A stretch of 64,000 nucleotides of DNA from Orychophragmus violaceus (taxonomy: Eukaryota; Streptophyta; Magnoliopsida; Brassicales; Brassicaceae): contig CM058229.1 of assembly GCA_030180135.1 (NCBI GenBank), positions 45,101,522 through 45,165,521 on the forward strand. The letters run 5' to 3'. The notes under the pieces are model-generated. The model saw only the letters and a list, made by a program, of their open reading frames with translations, had not been told where the DNA came from and did not search any database. The stretch's first letter is position 1; each line of letters begins with the position of its first letter. Position numbers and translations under genes: made by a program. This document shows positions 44,400 through 56,569 of the stretch, piece by piece.

Positions 44400-47300
44400 A
44401 TGACTACTACAAGCACACAAAACACATTCTCGATCCGGTCTGTTCTCGAGAAGGAGAAGCTGACTGGAACGAACTTCCTGACATGGTCAAGGAACTTGAG
44501 GCTGGTCCTCAAGCAGGAGAAGAAGGATTATGTCCTTCGTGATCCCCTCCCCGAGAGGCCTCTTGCCAATGCTGCCAGGACTCTGCACAATGCTTGGGAA
44601 AAGCATTCGTCAGATGAAAATGATGTCTATTGCCTGATGTTGGTGACAATGACTCCTGAGCTGCAAAAACAGTTCGAAAGTGTATTGTCTCCCATCGAGA
44701 TAATGGCAAGCCTGAAATCGCTTTTTCAGGAGCAGGCTAGGACTGAGAGGTTCCAGACAGTTAAGAACCTCTTGGACTGTAAGTTGGCTGCGAATGCGGC
44801 AGTGAGTCCTCATGTCTTGAAGATGATGGGTTATCTCGATCATCTTCAGAAACTCGACTGCCCAATCAGCCAGGAACTTGCCTGCGACATCATTCTGCAG
44901 TCTTTACCTGCAAGCTATGATCAGTTCATTCTGAACTTTAACATGCATGGCTTGAGTAAGACTTTACCTGAGCTTCACGGAATGCTCAAGACTGCAGAGC
45001 CCAACTTGAGGAAAAACCGCCAAGGACCCCAATGTGCTTATGGTGCAGAAGGGCAAGGGGTTTAAGAAATCCTCTGCTAAGGATAAGGGAGCGGCCAAGG
45101 CTGTCCAAGTCGCGGACAAGGACACGCCAAAGCCCAAGCCCAAGTCTAAGGCTGGGCCTACTGACATGTGCAGGTTCTGCAAAGAACTGGGGCATTGGAG
45201 AAGAGATTGTAAGAAATTCCAGGAAGGTCTAAAGGAATTGAAGAAGAAGACTTTCGAGACTTCTTCATCAGGTATTTTTGTTATAGAAGTTAATACAACT
45301 ACTTCTGATAATACCTTATGGGTCATGGATACTGGTTGTGGGGCTCATATTTGTACTAATATGCAGGCACTCAGCAACAGTAGAAGGCTGAAGCAAGGAC
45401 AAGTGGAGCTACGAGTTGGGAATGGAGCGAAAGTTCCAGCACTAGCTGTAGGCACTTACTTGTTGTCTTTACCTTCGGGATTGATTTTAGAACTGAATAA
45501 TTGTTATTTTGTACCTGCTATAAGCAGAAATATTATTTCAATTTCTTTGTTGGATTTGGAAGGTTATGATTTTTCAGTTAAGAATAAATTATGTTCCTTC
45601 AATCGCAACAATTTGTTCTATGGTTCTGCCCCTCTTTCGAATGGGCTTTACATACTCGATCAATCCGCGCCAATATATAACATTAATACAAAACGGTTTA
45701 AACCTAATGAGGAAAACCGAACGTTTCTATGGCATTGTCGTTTAGGGCACATCAGCGAGAAACGCATCAAGAGGCTCCATTCGAATGGACTTCTTGGCTC
45801 ATTTGACTTTGAGTCATGTGAGAAATGCGAATCCTGCATGATGGGCAAAATGACACGGGCCCCCTTTAATAAACCTAACGAGAGGGCCAGTGACTTATTG
45901 GGCCTGATACACACTGATGTGTGTGGCCCAATGTCCACAAATGCAAGAGGAAACTATCAGTACTTCATTACCTTCACTGATGATTTCAGTAGGTATGGAT
46001 ATGTTTATTTAATGAAACATAAGTCTGAATCTTTTGAGAAGTTCAGAGAATTCCAAAATGAAGTACATAACCAACTTGGCAAAAGCATTAAGGCTCTTCG
46101 GTCCGACCGAGGAGGAGAATACTTAAGCCAAGAATTCAGTGATCATCTGAGAGAGTGTGGGATTGTATCCCAACTCACTCCTCCTGGAACACCTCAATGG
46201 AATGGTGTGTCTGAGAGGAGAAATCGGACCTTATTGGATATGGTTCGATCTATGATGAGTCACATAGACCTTCCAATATCCCTTTGGGGATATGCTCTGC
46301 TAACAGCAGTGTTCACTCTAAATAGAGCGCCATCAAAAGCAGTAGCAAAGACACCATATGAATTATGGACTGGAGAAGCTCCAGTGCTGTCTTATCTCAG
46401 AATTTGGGGTTGTTAGGCCTACGTCAAGAGATTGATCTCAGACAAGCTTACACCAAAATCTGACAAATGCTACTTCATTGGTTATCCACGGGAAACCAAG
46501 GCTTATTAATTCTATCTACGTTCCGAGAACAAGATCTTTGTTGCCCGGGATTGTAACTTTCTTGAAAGGGAGTTTCTCTCTAAGAAAGACAGTGGGAGTA
46601 AGGTACTTCTTGAAGAAATTCAAGATGAACAGGATACTGCTCAACCTAATGAGGAAGAGCAGGAGGAGGCCCTACAAGAAATTGTAGAGCCTGAACCTGT
46701 GGTACCTGAAGTTCGAAGATCCGGGAGGATCCGTCACGAACCCGAGAGATATCAAGGGTTCCTCGTGACTGACTGTCATGATCTTCTGATCATTGATGGT
46801 GATGAACCATCGAACTTCAACCAAGCCATGATGGGCCCAGATTCCTCTAAGTGGCGTAAGGCCACTGATTCCGAAATGGATTCCATGTCGGTCAACCAAG
46901 TATTTTCGTTGGTTGACTTACCTGCTGGTGTAAAAGCCATCGAGTGCAAATGGATCTTCAAGAAGAAGATTGACGTGGATGGAAATGTCCAGATTTATAA
47001 AGCCAGGTTGGTGGCAAAAGGTTTCAGACAAGTTCACGGTGTGGATTACGATGAAACCTATTCACCAGTGGCTATGATGAAATCTATTCGGATTCTACTA
47101 GCAACTGCAGCTTTTCATGATTATGAAATTTGGCAGATGGACGTGAAAACCGCCTTCCTGAATGGTATTCTGGAAGAGGATGTGTATATGACGCAACCTG
47201 ACGGTTACATAGATCCAAAGAATGCTGGGAAAGTATGCAAGCTTCATAAATCCATTTATGGATTGAAGCAAGCATCGAGGAGCTGGAATCTTCGTTTTGA

Positions 47301-48378
47301 TGAAGCGATCAAGCAATTTGACTTCATTAGAAACGAAGAAGAACAATGCGTGTATAAGAAATCTAGTGGGAGCAAGATTGTATTTCTTATTCTGTATGTC
47401 GATGACATACTGCTTCTCGGAAACGACGTTCCAATGCTAAAGTCCGTAAAAGACTGGCTTGGAAGTTGTTTTTCCATGAAAGACATGGGTGAAGCCGCAT
47501 ACGTTCTTGGAATTAGGATCTATCGGGATAGACCTAAGAGGCTGATAGGCTTGTGTCAAGACTCATACATTGACAAAGTCCTACAAAGATTCAGCATGAA
47601 AGATTCCAAGAAGGGCTTCACACCAATGGTGCATGGCACAACGCTAAGCAAGAAGCAGAGCCCTACGTCGGCTGCTGAGCTTGAGCGCATGAAGAATATT
47701 CCTTATGCATCTGCAATAGGATCTGTCATGTATGCCATGATCTGTACTCGTCCTGATGTTGCTTATGCATTGAGCATGACGAGTAGATACCAGTCAAATC
47801 CAGGTGAAAACCATTGGATTGCCGTAAAGAATATCTTGAAGTATCTAAGACATACTAAGGATAAGTTCTTGGTGTACGGTGGAAGTGATGTGCTTAAAGT
47901 CAGTGGATTCACGGACGCAAGTTTCCAGACAGACACAGATGATTTCCGGTCACAGTCCGGTTATATCTTTTGTCTGAATGGCGGTGCAGTAAGTTGGAGA
48001 AGCTCCAAGCAGGACACCGTTGCTGATTCCACTACAGAAGCTGAATATATCGCCGCCTCAGAAGCAGCGAAGGAAGCTGTTTGGATACGAAAGTTCATTA
48101 TGGAACTAGGTGTGATACCAAATGCGGCTGAGCCTATGGCACTGTTTTGTGACAACAATGGTGCTATAGCTCAGGCAAAGGAACCAAGATCACACCAGAA
48201 ATCCAAGCATGTTCAAAGAAGATTTCACTTGATACGTGACATCGTTAATAGAAAGGAAGTCAAGATCAGCCGAGTCCCGACAGATGATAATGTCGCTGAT
48301 CCGTTGACAAAGCCACTCCCAAGGCCTAAGCTCGAGTTCCTGACTGAAGCTGTAGGCATTAGAAACATTGAAATGTAA
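44400..48378 (+). pseudogene. Copia gag-pol polyprotein, disabled
   Basis: Gag starts at ATG 44400 (MTTTSTQNTFSIRSVLEKEK, then a UBN2-type domain). An extra A in the GGAAAAACCGCC run near 45013 shifts the frame. Then come the knuckle CRFCKELGHWRRDC, protease WVMDTGCGAHICTN, pre-integrase LWHCRLGHISEKR, integrase with HTDVCGPM, SDRGGEY and GVSERRN (DDE), RT with YVDD at about 47391, and RNase H ending DNVADPLTKPLPRPKL. Stops TAG at 46414 and TAA at 46507 interrupt the integrase C-terminal region. RT and RNase H are open from 46699 to 48378. Only three lesions fit the young LTR age. Confidence 0.93.
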
Positions 48379-49233
48379 TCTAAATTTGAGTGGGAGTTTT
48401 GTGAGCTTTATTTTAGTTATTTGATATGTTCTTGTAAAACATTATTTTATGTTTAATGAAATTATTATTTCAAGATTATTTTAACTGTGATGAAATAATC
48501 GTTCCAAAATGATATGAAGCATTTTATAGGTCATCGAAGTAAGTGACTTGATCTTGAGTCATCAAAGTCATTTAGCTTGATCATGAGACCCTATATTTGA
48601 TAAATGTTTTATATCATCCTGTCCCTAGTCGAAGGTTGTTGAAACTGGAACACCAACAACCGTGTGAGACTGGATTGGTACGTGACTTATGACAAAGTCT
48701 CAGTGTGTCATAGATGCGCGGCATCAAAGTCAGTACATAGGTGCATGTTGGGAACATACGACCGGACATGACCCGCTTATAAGAACTCTTCAGGATATTT
48801 ATATCTGTGTCATAAGAGATTCTTACTACGACTATAGATTATAGTCCTTAGACCTGAGTTCACATGCATGTGACTGCACATGGACTGGTGTACTTTGATC
48901 ATTGTCTAACGCTATCGTTCTGCGATAGCTATAAGGACCTTGTTTGGGTACATCATGAAATGAGTAGTTTACAGTGATGGAACAAGATGGGATTTGTCCC
49001 TCCAATATAAATGGAGTGAATATCTCTAGGCCAATCGGAGATTTGAATACTGGAAAACGCATGGCCATGCTCAAACGAACTTTCCCGAGTCGTTTGGATT
49101 GTCAGTATCAAATCAGAGTCCGATGAACAAGATTAGGCTTTATAAGGATGACACTAATCTTGCCTTATGACTAATCGAGATATTGAGACAAAAGGATTAT
49201 GAATACAGAGAGATTCCAGTACAAGTGGGAGAT

Positions 49234-49870
49234 TGTTGGAATTGTGTCCAGTAATCTCGGTACTGTCTCTAGAAAGTAAGAGTATGTCAATGATCAGACA
49301 TAAGTCATATAATACTGGGGGTCATGATGGCTTGCTAGAGTCCGCTCATGATCTATAAGTCTTGGACTTATTGCCTTTATTATATGATCCCATATGGGTC
49401 ACACGCCTAAGCTAACAGGAAAATATGTTGGAACAGCTTAGCAGAAGTACGACAAAAGTGCCAGGCATTTGTCGTACTAAGAGAGAAAGATTAATGGGTC
49501 TGATTAAATGGGATTTAATCAGATTGGTGTTTTGGGCCCATAAGCCCAAAAGGGAAAGAGAAGGCTTTTAATAAACTAAAAGCCAAATCTCCTTTCCCAA
49601 ACCCCAACCCTGGCAGCGATTTTCCTCTCCTCTCTGCGCCTCCCATCAGCTCGGTCTAGCAGCCGTTTTCTGTGATCGCGTGTGTGAACCTTTGGAGGAT
49701 TCATCCCTCGGTGTATCTCTCTGATCTCTGACCTGTTCTATTCCTTCCGCTGCAATAAACAGGTAAAAGGTGAGATCATCTAATGTTTCTATTCAAGAGA
49801 ACCTAGATCTGTATGTTTAGGTTGATATGAATCTGTGAATTACATCAGGATCAACTAAACAGTTCCTACA
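49234..49870 (+). repeat. 3' LTR of copia element
   Basis: A 637-base LTR following the purine tract at 49220-49233. It ends TTCCTACA directly before the second ATCTG. Confidence 0.95.
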
Positions 49871-50961
49871 ATCTGTTTGCGAGTAGCCAAGACAGTTTCT
49901 TCATGGTTAGGTTTGTTGAAGCAATCTACGCATGAAAATGGCTCTATGCAATAAACTCCAGTAGCAAATCATTCACATAAACTGCAGAAGAAAACATCAT
50001 AGGACTCAACAAAAAGATTTAAGTTACTGTAAGCAAGGCAGAAAATGAAAGAGGATTTAGGGGGTATTTAGCTTACAACTTCGAACACTTTGTTTTTTTT
50101 TTGCATTTGCACCGTTTACATGAAGACTCGACTTCTCCTGCTTGTTCTGACTTGCGCCTACACATTTTAATGCCAATAGAATTTCATTAAATGAATATGT
50201 ATTTACCATAAATCTGTTTGTAAGTCTCAAGGAAACAGCTTGCCTTTTCTTCTTGGGGCTGCTCTGATTCATTTCTACTAAAGCTAAAGATTGTGGACAT
50301 TCTTCCACACCTTGACCTACAGCTTCTCCAGTTTCGTATTCTCTGGCATTGTCGGGCGAGGGAAGAACCGGAGAGGTAGAACTTTGCAAACCGACTTTAA
50401 TGTTTCCGGAAAATGAGTACTCATTACCAACATCTCGACAAGGTTTGCCTGAAGTTTGCTTATTATCCCCGGCACCTCAAAGTCCAAACATCGTCTTTCT
50501 AACTCCACGATGCAAGTTCAAAAGAGACAGTCAAACATACACACAAAAGAGAACCGTCTCAGAGAGAAAATGATCAATCAAGAACCAAAGCTAATATTCA
50601 CATACTTTTACTCACATCCGAGGACTCATGATATTTTCTTTTCGAATCAGGCTCCGAAGCATGATTTGTACCGCCACATAAACGTGTTTTGTACCCGATG
50701 CAGCAACCATGACTTTATTATTGACTGGACTCTCCTATACTCAATTGCAGGTGGAGTTTCAATTCTCTAGTCTGCTGATCTCGGCAAGAAGAATCTAAAA
50801 GCCTCTGATCAGTGAACTATAAATCATTTCATACTAAATATCATCCGAGTCAACTCTGAGTTTACCTCCCGATTTAACACCATCCACTCCGCTTAAACTT
50901 GTTGCATCCTGACTCGTTTCCCTGAATCTTGCTTCTACAGTATCTCAAAGCTTCAATTTCC

Positions 50962-51229
50962 AAAAAAAATAGATCCAGAGATTCTGTTTAAGCTCTCCCT
51001 GAAAGTAATCACCGATGAGCTCGATTCGATTTCAGATTTACCGGAGATGCTATCGAAGGAGACGGAGGAGGAGAGGATCAAATCGGCTTCGTTGGTTTGT
51101 GGGAATCTGATCGAAGATGCGTTAGATCGGCTGAACGTATCTGTTTCCGCCATGGATGCATCGGACGACGGGAGTAAGAGAAATCTAAGGAGGAAGAAGG
51201 AGAAGCGTCGGGCAGGAGAAGAAACCTGA
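50962..51229 (+). pseudogene. Unidentified exon-like ORF near the Helitron 5' end
   Basis: A plus-strand open stretch reads KIDPEILFKLSLKVITDELD and SISDLPEMLSKETEEERIK, then NLIEDALDRLNVSVS and a basic tail before TGA. Codon use and helical pattern look like a real protein end. The opposite strand is also open with a good ATG context (CCATGGCGG at 51152), so the coding strand is uncertain. I do not recognise the family. Confidence 0.4.
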
Positions 51230-51386
51230 CTTTGTAGCTAATAATTATTTCGACAATTGCGTAAATAAAAAACAGAAGGTGCCACGTCAGAAAATGGTAA
51301 TGCTGAGGTGGAGGGCTGAGAGGGAGAGAAAAAAGTGCCTAATTATATATATGATTATGCAATATTAACCATACATTTATACATTT

Positions 51387-53084
51387 TGTAACATCCGTCC
51401 CTTCGGATCCAAGTCAACGACTCTTTGACTCCACAAGTCATAGTCCAAAAACCGCGAACCAAGCCATAAACCGGAACCAACACTCAAATAACTGCAAAGG
51501 ATTTACTTTATTGAAATAGAAAACCGAGTCTTACAAGAAAACCGAACCAAGTGAAACAGCTTAAACGTGAAACGTGAAACGAAAGAAAAACGCATAAGTC
51601 TCAACGGAACAAAAGGACGAAAAAGAAAAGGAGGAAATCCCGCTTCCCAAAACATAACACCACACCGTTCGTCTACCCCTGCAACGCTCCAGGGTTACCT
51701 GCAAAAAAATTAACGAGGGAGGAATGAGTAATTGGTTCAACACCAATACCCAGTGAAGGCGAATTCTAGGAAAACCGCTATCTCTACTTTAAACTAGCAC
51801 CCAACATCAAGGAAACGAGTCCAAGGTTAATAACACCTTGCACCCAACGCATGAAGGCACAAAAAACACTACGCCCACTCGTGCTTTCACACTCATGAAC
51901 ACCTCAACAGCCTGAAGGCCCACACCAACTGGCCCCCGGCCAAACCTCTTCGGCCCGTCGGCCTTTCCTCTTGGGGGGCTCGCCAAAACCCCCTTCTGAC
52001 GACTTCAAAGGGACACATACCCACCGCAATGTACGCGTGCCGCCACACAACACCCTTTCGGGGGACCTACAACAGTTCTATCAAGCATAGCCTTCACACA
52101 CAAGCAACGTTTTTGGTTCAAATGATAACCTAATATCTAGGTTTCGGTTTAAGTGACAACCTACATGCTAGATGCTTTTCAATCACATCAACGCCAATCA
52201 TCCGGTAGAACTACACTAACTAGAAAAGACACTATTAAATGAGGATTCGAGTCTCAACATCGCAATAGAATAAGGAAGAGATTACGTTCGGTCCTCACCT
52301 TAGTCTAGATCTGAATAACGGGAGTAGATCTGGTGAACCCGGCTATAGATCTGGAGATCCTGCACACATATCTAGGGTTTTAGAAGACAGATATAGAGAA
52401 GAGAACGGATCTAGGGTTCCGAGCAACAAATCCGAGAAAAAGAGAATGATACGGTTCAGATCTACAACTTCTATCAATCAGAAGCATAGATCTGAAGAAG
52501 ATCTGAGCGAGAGAGAGACGGAAAGAGAGACACGGTTCAGATCTACAACTTCTACGGATCAGATCTGATCTAGAAGCTTTGATCTGAAGCAGATCTGGGA
52601 TTTAGAAGAGGAAAACGGAGTAGATCTGAGATCTAGGATATCTCACCTTAAGAACGCGAAGAACGAAGGGTTCCACACTCAAACAAATCAAGAAGACGAC
52701 GACTTGGGGTTCGTGATCAAAACGGGTACGAGCAGAGAAATCCAGCGAAGATTCCGGCGGTTCGCGGCGGCTCCGGGCGGCGGCTGGACGGCAGTCACGG
52801 CGGCGGTTGGCGCTCCGGCGGTCATCCGGTTGGCGGTCATCGGCGGTGGCTGGCCGGCGTTCAGCGGCGGCTGCTGGCTCGTCGTCGGTCGGCGGCTGGC
52901 TCGGGGCGTGGGCATAGCTTTGTTGTCTCGAACTTTATGCCAAATGAGAATGGGGCTAGGGTTTTCCCTTCGCTTGGGGCCTTTGGCCAATTCCTCCTTT
53001 TCCTTTGGACTCAAGCAAGGAAATTTGGCCCTTTTCTCCTATTCCTCTGGGTCCAAGTAATGGGCTAGAAATTGGGCCATTACA
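51387..53084 (-). repeat. Gypsy 3' LTR
   Basis: 1698 bases between TGTAACATCC and CCATTACA. 52730-52920 is extremely GC-rich with GGCGGC and CGGCGG words, while 52300-52640 is rich in AGATCTGA/GATCTAG words. The plus-strand frame 52704-53060 comes from this composition. Confidence 0.8.
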
Positions 53085-56000
53085 ATTCTCCCCCACCAAT
53101 AGTGAATTCGTCCCCGAATTTGTCCCGCCACTAGGTTCCGCAAACGACTCTGGATGGCTTAGCTTAAAAGGCTGCTCGGGTTCCCAAACGTCGTCCTGAA
53201 TTCCGTCTCTCTCCCAACGAACCAAAACCATCTTGGTTTTCTTCCCGTTGAAATCCGATTCTCGGCGGTCCACGACTTTGACCGGCTTACTCATTACTGA
53301 CCAATTCCGATTGAAATCTAATGGCGGCTTAGGTAGGATCAGATCCGGTTCACGAACAACCTTCCGCAGAACAAACACATGGAACACGTTGTGAAAATCT
53401 GACAGCTCTTGAGGTAACTCTAATCTATACGCCACCACACCAACTCTCTCGACTATCACAAATGGTCCCATATACCTTGGCCTCAACTTTTTCAGCTTGC
53501 GGTTGGGATCGTTTCCCCCGGAACGTCCTCATCTTAAGATACACTAAATCGCCCATGACGAACTCCAAATCCTTACGACGCTTATCCGCATTACTCTTTT
53601 GACGATCGTGGGCCTGTTTTAACCTCTCCTTGAGTAATTCCACTATCTCAACCGTTTCTTGAATCATTTCTGGCTCTAAATCTCGCCTCTCCCCCACCTC
53701 GGTCCAACATAGGGGAGTCCTGCAAGGTCGACCATATAGAGCCTCATAGGGTGACATCTCTATGCTCTGGTGGTTTCTGTTGTTGTAAGCAAACTCGACC
53801 AACGTCAGGAACTTGAACCAGTTACCTTCCCAATCCAGCACACACACTCTTAGCATGTATTCCAACATCTGAATCGTTCGCTCAGACTGTCCATCAGTCT
53901 GAGGGGGATATGCAGTACTAAGAAGCACCTTCGTACCCATCGCTCTCTGAAACGCTTGCCAGAAGATAGAAGTGAACTTAGGATCTATGTCTGACACGAT
54001 GTTGACTGGTGATCCGTGCAACTTTACCACGATCTCCACATACTTCCGGGCGAGAGTCTCTGTCCCATCTGTTTTCTTTATCGGCAGGAAGTGCGCAGAC
54101 TTGGTAAGTTGTTACACAATTACCCAAATCGCATCCTTTTCCCCCGTCGTCCTCGGTAGTCCGGTAACGAAGTCCATCGTCACCATTTCCCATTTCCATT
54201 CTGGTATTGGTAACCCTTGAAGCAACCCGCTGGGGACCCTCCTTTCCGCCTTGACCTGCTGGCAGTTCTGACACTGTGAAACCCACATCACCACATCTCT
54301 TTTCATGCCCTCCCAATGGTAGTGCTGTTTCAGGTTCCGATACATCTTGTGGTTCCCCGGGTGTATTGAGAACTGCGATTGATGAGCTTGCTTTAGAATT
54401 TCCCTTCTCAATTCTGTATACCTTGGCATACATACTCGGTTCTTGAATATAATCGTCCCGTTGGCTGCGGTGTGATACCCGAGCACCTCCTTCTCGACCA
54501 TTGCTTGCAAGGTTCAATCTCTTGGCTGCGCCTCTCTGATTCTCCCCAATAGGTTGGCCTGGTCTACCGCCTCCAATTTGGCGGCACCCTCCTCAACCGT
54601 GGTGGCACACAGCCGCAATCCCGCTAGAGTTGATGACAGCTCCTGCACCTCCTTGTTCTCCGATACAACGATCTTTGTTCTGCTGAAGGCATCAGCTACT
54701 TGGTTGGCCTTCCCAGGGTGATATTCAATCTCAAGGTCGTAATCCTCTAGCAGCTCCATCCATCGGCACTGCCTCATATTCAACTTTCCTTGGGTGAAAA
54801 CGTACTTCAGACTCTTATGGTCTGTGAATATCTGCACCTTCTCTCCATACAGATACGCATGCCATATCTTCAATGCGAAGACCACTGCTGCTAGCTCCAA
54901 GTCGTGGGTGGGGTAGAGAACCTCGTGTTTCCTCAACTGCCTCGATGCATAGGCGATCACCCTTCCTTCTTGCATCAAGACACACCCGAGTCCCACTCCG
55001 GATGCATCCGTGTAGACTACATACGGTATTCCCAGCCGCGGTAGTACTAACACTGGAGTTTGAGTCAACCGTTCCTTTAGTTGCTCGAAGCTCTGGGCGC
55101 ACTTATCCGTCCATTCAAACTTGACGTCTTTTCCGGCCAGGACCGTCAAAGGTTTAGCTATGCTGGCGAATCCTTCCACGAACTTCCCATAGTATCCAGC
55201 CAATCCCAAGAAACTACGCACGTCGGTTGAATTCTACGGCCTTGCCCAGTTGGTGATCAAAGCGTTCTTTTACGGATCCACTGCTACACCGGACTCCGAG
55301 GTCACGTGGCCAAGGAATCCAATCTCCCTCTGCCAGAAACTACACTTGCTGAGCTTTGCAAACAATTGCTGCTTCCTGAGAGTATCTAGGACAATCCTGA
55401 GGTGCCACTCGTGCTCCTCCTTACTCCTCAAGTAGACCATGATATCGTCAATAAAGACAATCACACACTTGTCCAAGTACTCTCGGAAGACATCGTTCAT
55501 TATCTTCATGAAGGCTGTTGGCGCGTTGGTTAACCCAAACGTCATTACCACGAACTCGTAGTGTCCATAACGGGTTCGGAATACCGTCTTCTTAATGTTC
55601 TCTTCCGATATCCGGATCTGATGGTACCCTGAGGCAAGATCAATCTTCGAGAACCATGAGGCTCCCTGCAGCTGGTCCAAAAGCTCATTGATCCTAGGAA
55701 ACGGGTACTTGTGCTTGATGGTCACCTTCTTCAGGCCTCGGTAAACGATACAGAGTCGGAAACTCCCGTCCTTCTTCTTGACAAACAACACTGGCGCTCC
55801 CCACGGCGAACTGCTCGGTCGGACAAATCCTTTCTCCACAAGATCCTCAAGTTGCTTCTTCAACTCAGCCATCTCCGCAGGCGCTAAACGACAAGGAGCC
55901 CTCGACACGGGTGCCGTTCCAGGATCTAACTCTATCGTAAAGGCGTCATATCGTTCCGGTGGTGGTCCCTTTAACGGTGCGAATACATCCTCATATCCCG

Positions 56001-56500
56001 CGGCCACCGGAATGGTTTCCAAGTTCGGAGCTCCCTCTTCCTTGGTCATTGAGATGGTTGCCAAGTACGCCTCGTTCCCTTTGCTGATTAACGTTTCTGC
56101 TTGCATCATGGATATGATTGATATCCCGTCTGCGTTTTATTCCCTTGAACACGATCTTTCCCTCCTCCCAAGGAAAAGTGACGGTTTCCCTGGCGCAATC
56201 CATTACCGCCTGGTGTCGTACCAACCAATCCATTCCCAGAATAACTTCATAGCGACCTAGCTCCACTCGTGCCAAGTCCGCAGGTAGGTCGACCCCAGCC
56301 GCCGTTACTGGCACTCCTTCGAAGATCCCCGTGCCTGCTACTTTCTCCGATCTGGCGGTATCGACCTTCATGATTCCTTCAATGAATCTGCCCTTAAATT
56401 TCAAACTGTCCGAGAACCGTGGACTCACAAAGCTATGCGTAGCTCCCGTGTCAAACAAGGTGTGGGCGGCTACTCCCCCAACCACAACCGATCCTACACG
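52956..56500 (-). pseudogene. Gypsy pol: protease, RT, RNase H, integrase, chromo-like tail
   Basis: From 56485 downward: protease LFDTGATHSFVS; RT with APVLFVKKKDGSFRLC, FRTRYGHYEFVVMTFGL and FIDDI (catalytic YxDD changed to FIDD); RNase H with VVYTDASGVGLGCVL and ADAFSRTK; integrase HHCC region (GNHKMYRNLKQHYHW, CQNCQQVKAERR), SDIDPKFTS and TDGQSERTIQ. The final stretch YMGPFVIVERVG and VRWERDGIQDDVWEPE resembles the chromo-like tail of chromoviruses. Stops or shifts near 56100, 55270, 54514, 54112 and 53430 break it into pieces. Confidence 0.88.
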
Positions 56501-56569
56501 TTTACTAGGCTAGGCTACTAGACCCTTTAACAATCACGACTCCACAATAATTCACGCAAGTATGTGAGG

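Larger units (their letters stand above)
42059..49870 (+). mobile_element. Complete Ty1/copia retrotransposon
   Basis: Two 637-base LTRs (42059-42695, 49234-49870) start TGTTGG and end CCTACA, with a 5-bp target duplication ATCTG (42054-42058, 49871-49875). The primer site TGGTATCAGAGCCA is at 42697-42710 and the purine tract AGTGGGAGA precedes the right LTR. About three LTR differences are seen, so the insertion is young. The polyprotein is intact in length but disabled by one frameshift and two nonsense codons. It sits in the CXC exon of the captured TSO1-like gene; removing it joins the exon perfectly (ATRKQ then IASRNP). Confidence 0.96.
41280..50510 (-). pseudogene. TSO1/SOL-like CXC (CPP) gene fragment, interrupted by copia
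   Basis: Minus-strand exons: 50510-50240 (ECPQSLALVEMNQSSPKKKR), 50157-50077 (RKSEQAGEVESSCKRCKCKK and KTKCSK), 49980-49871 continuing at 42058-41887 (CVDCFNKPNHEETVLATRK, IASRNPF, EVGDDASKTPASGRHKQGC), and pieces near 41690-41530 (KPQQKVELF, FPLPPLTPMPL) and 41420-41290. Order and motifs match TSO1-type CXC DNA-binding proteins with two Cys-rich domains. The CXC1 exon has a one-base loss, CXC2 has a frameshift and a Cys-to-Ser change, so it is dead. The intron after PKKKR has a GC donor (AAAAG|GCAAGC). Confidence 0.85.
40732..51354 (-). mobile_element. Gene-capturing Helitron (minus strand), split by a copia element
   Basis: On the minus strand it starts at 51354 with TCATATATATAATTAGG after an A, and ends with the perfect hairpin CCCGCGCGTGCGCGGG (40746-40761), about ten bases, and CTAG before T at 40732. 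After removal of the copia element (42059-49870 plus one ATCTG) it is about 2.8 kb. It carries a TSO1/CXC-type gene fragment in its own orientation and another exon-like piece near its 5' end. No Rep/helicase is seen. Confidence 0.75.

Noticed and set aside
52704..53060. 118-residue plus-strand open frame rich in Gly and Arg
   Set aside because: It lies in the GC-rich part of the gypsy LTR, antisense to the element, with no protein-like features beyond composition.
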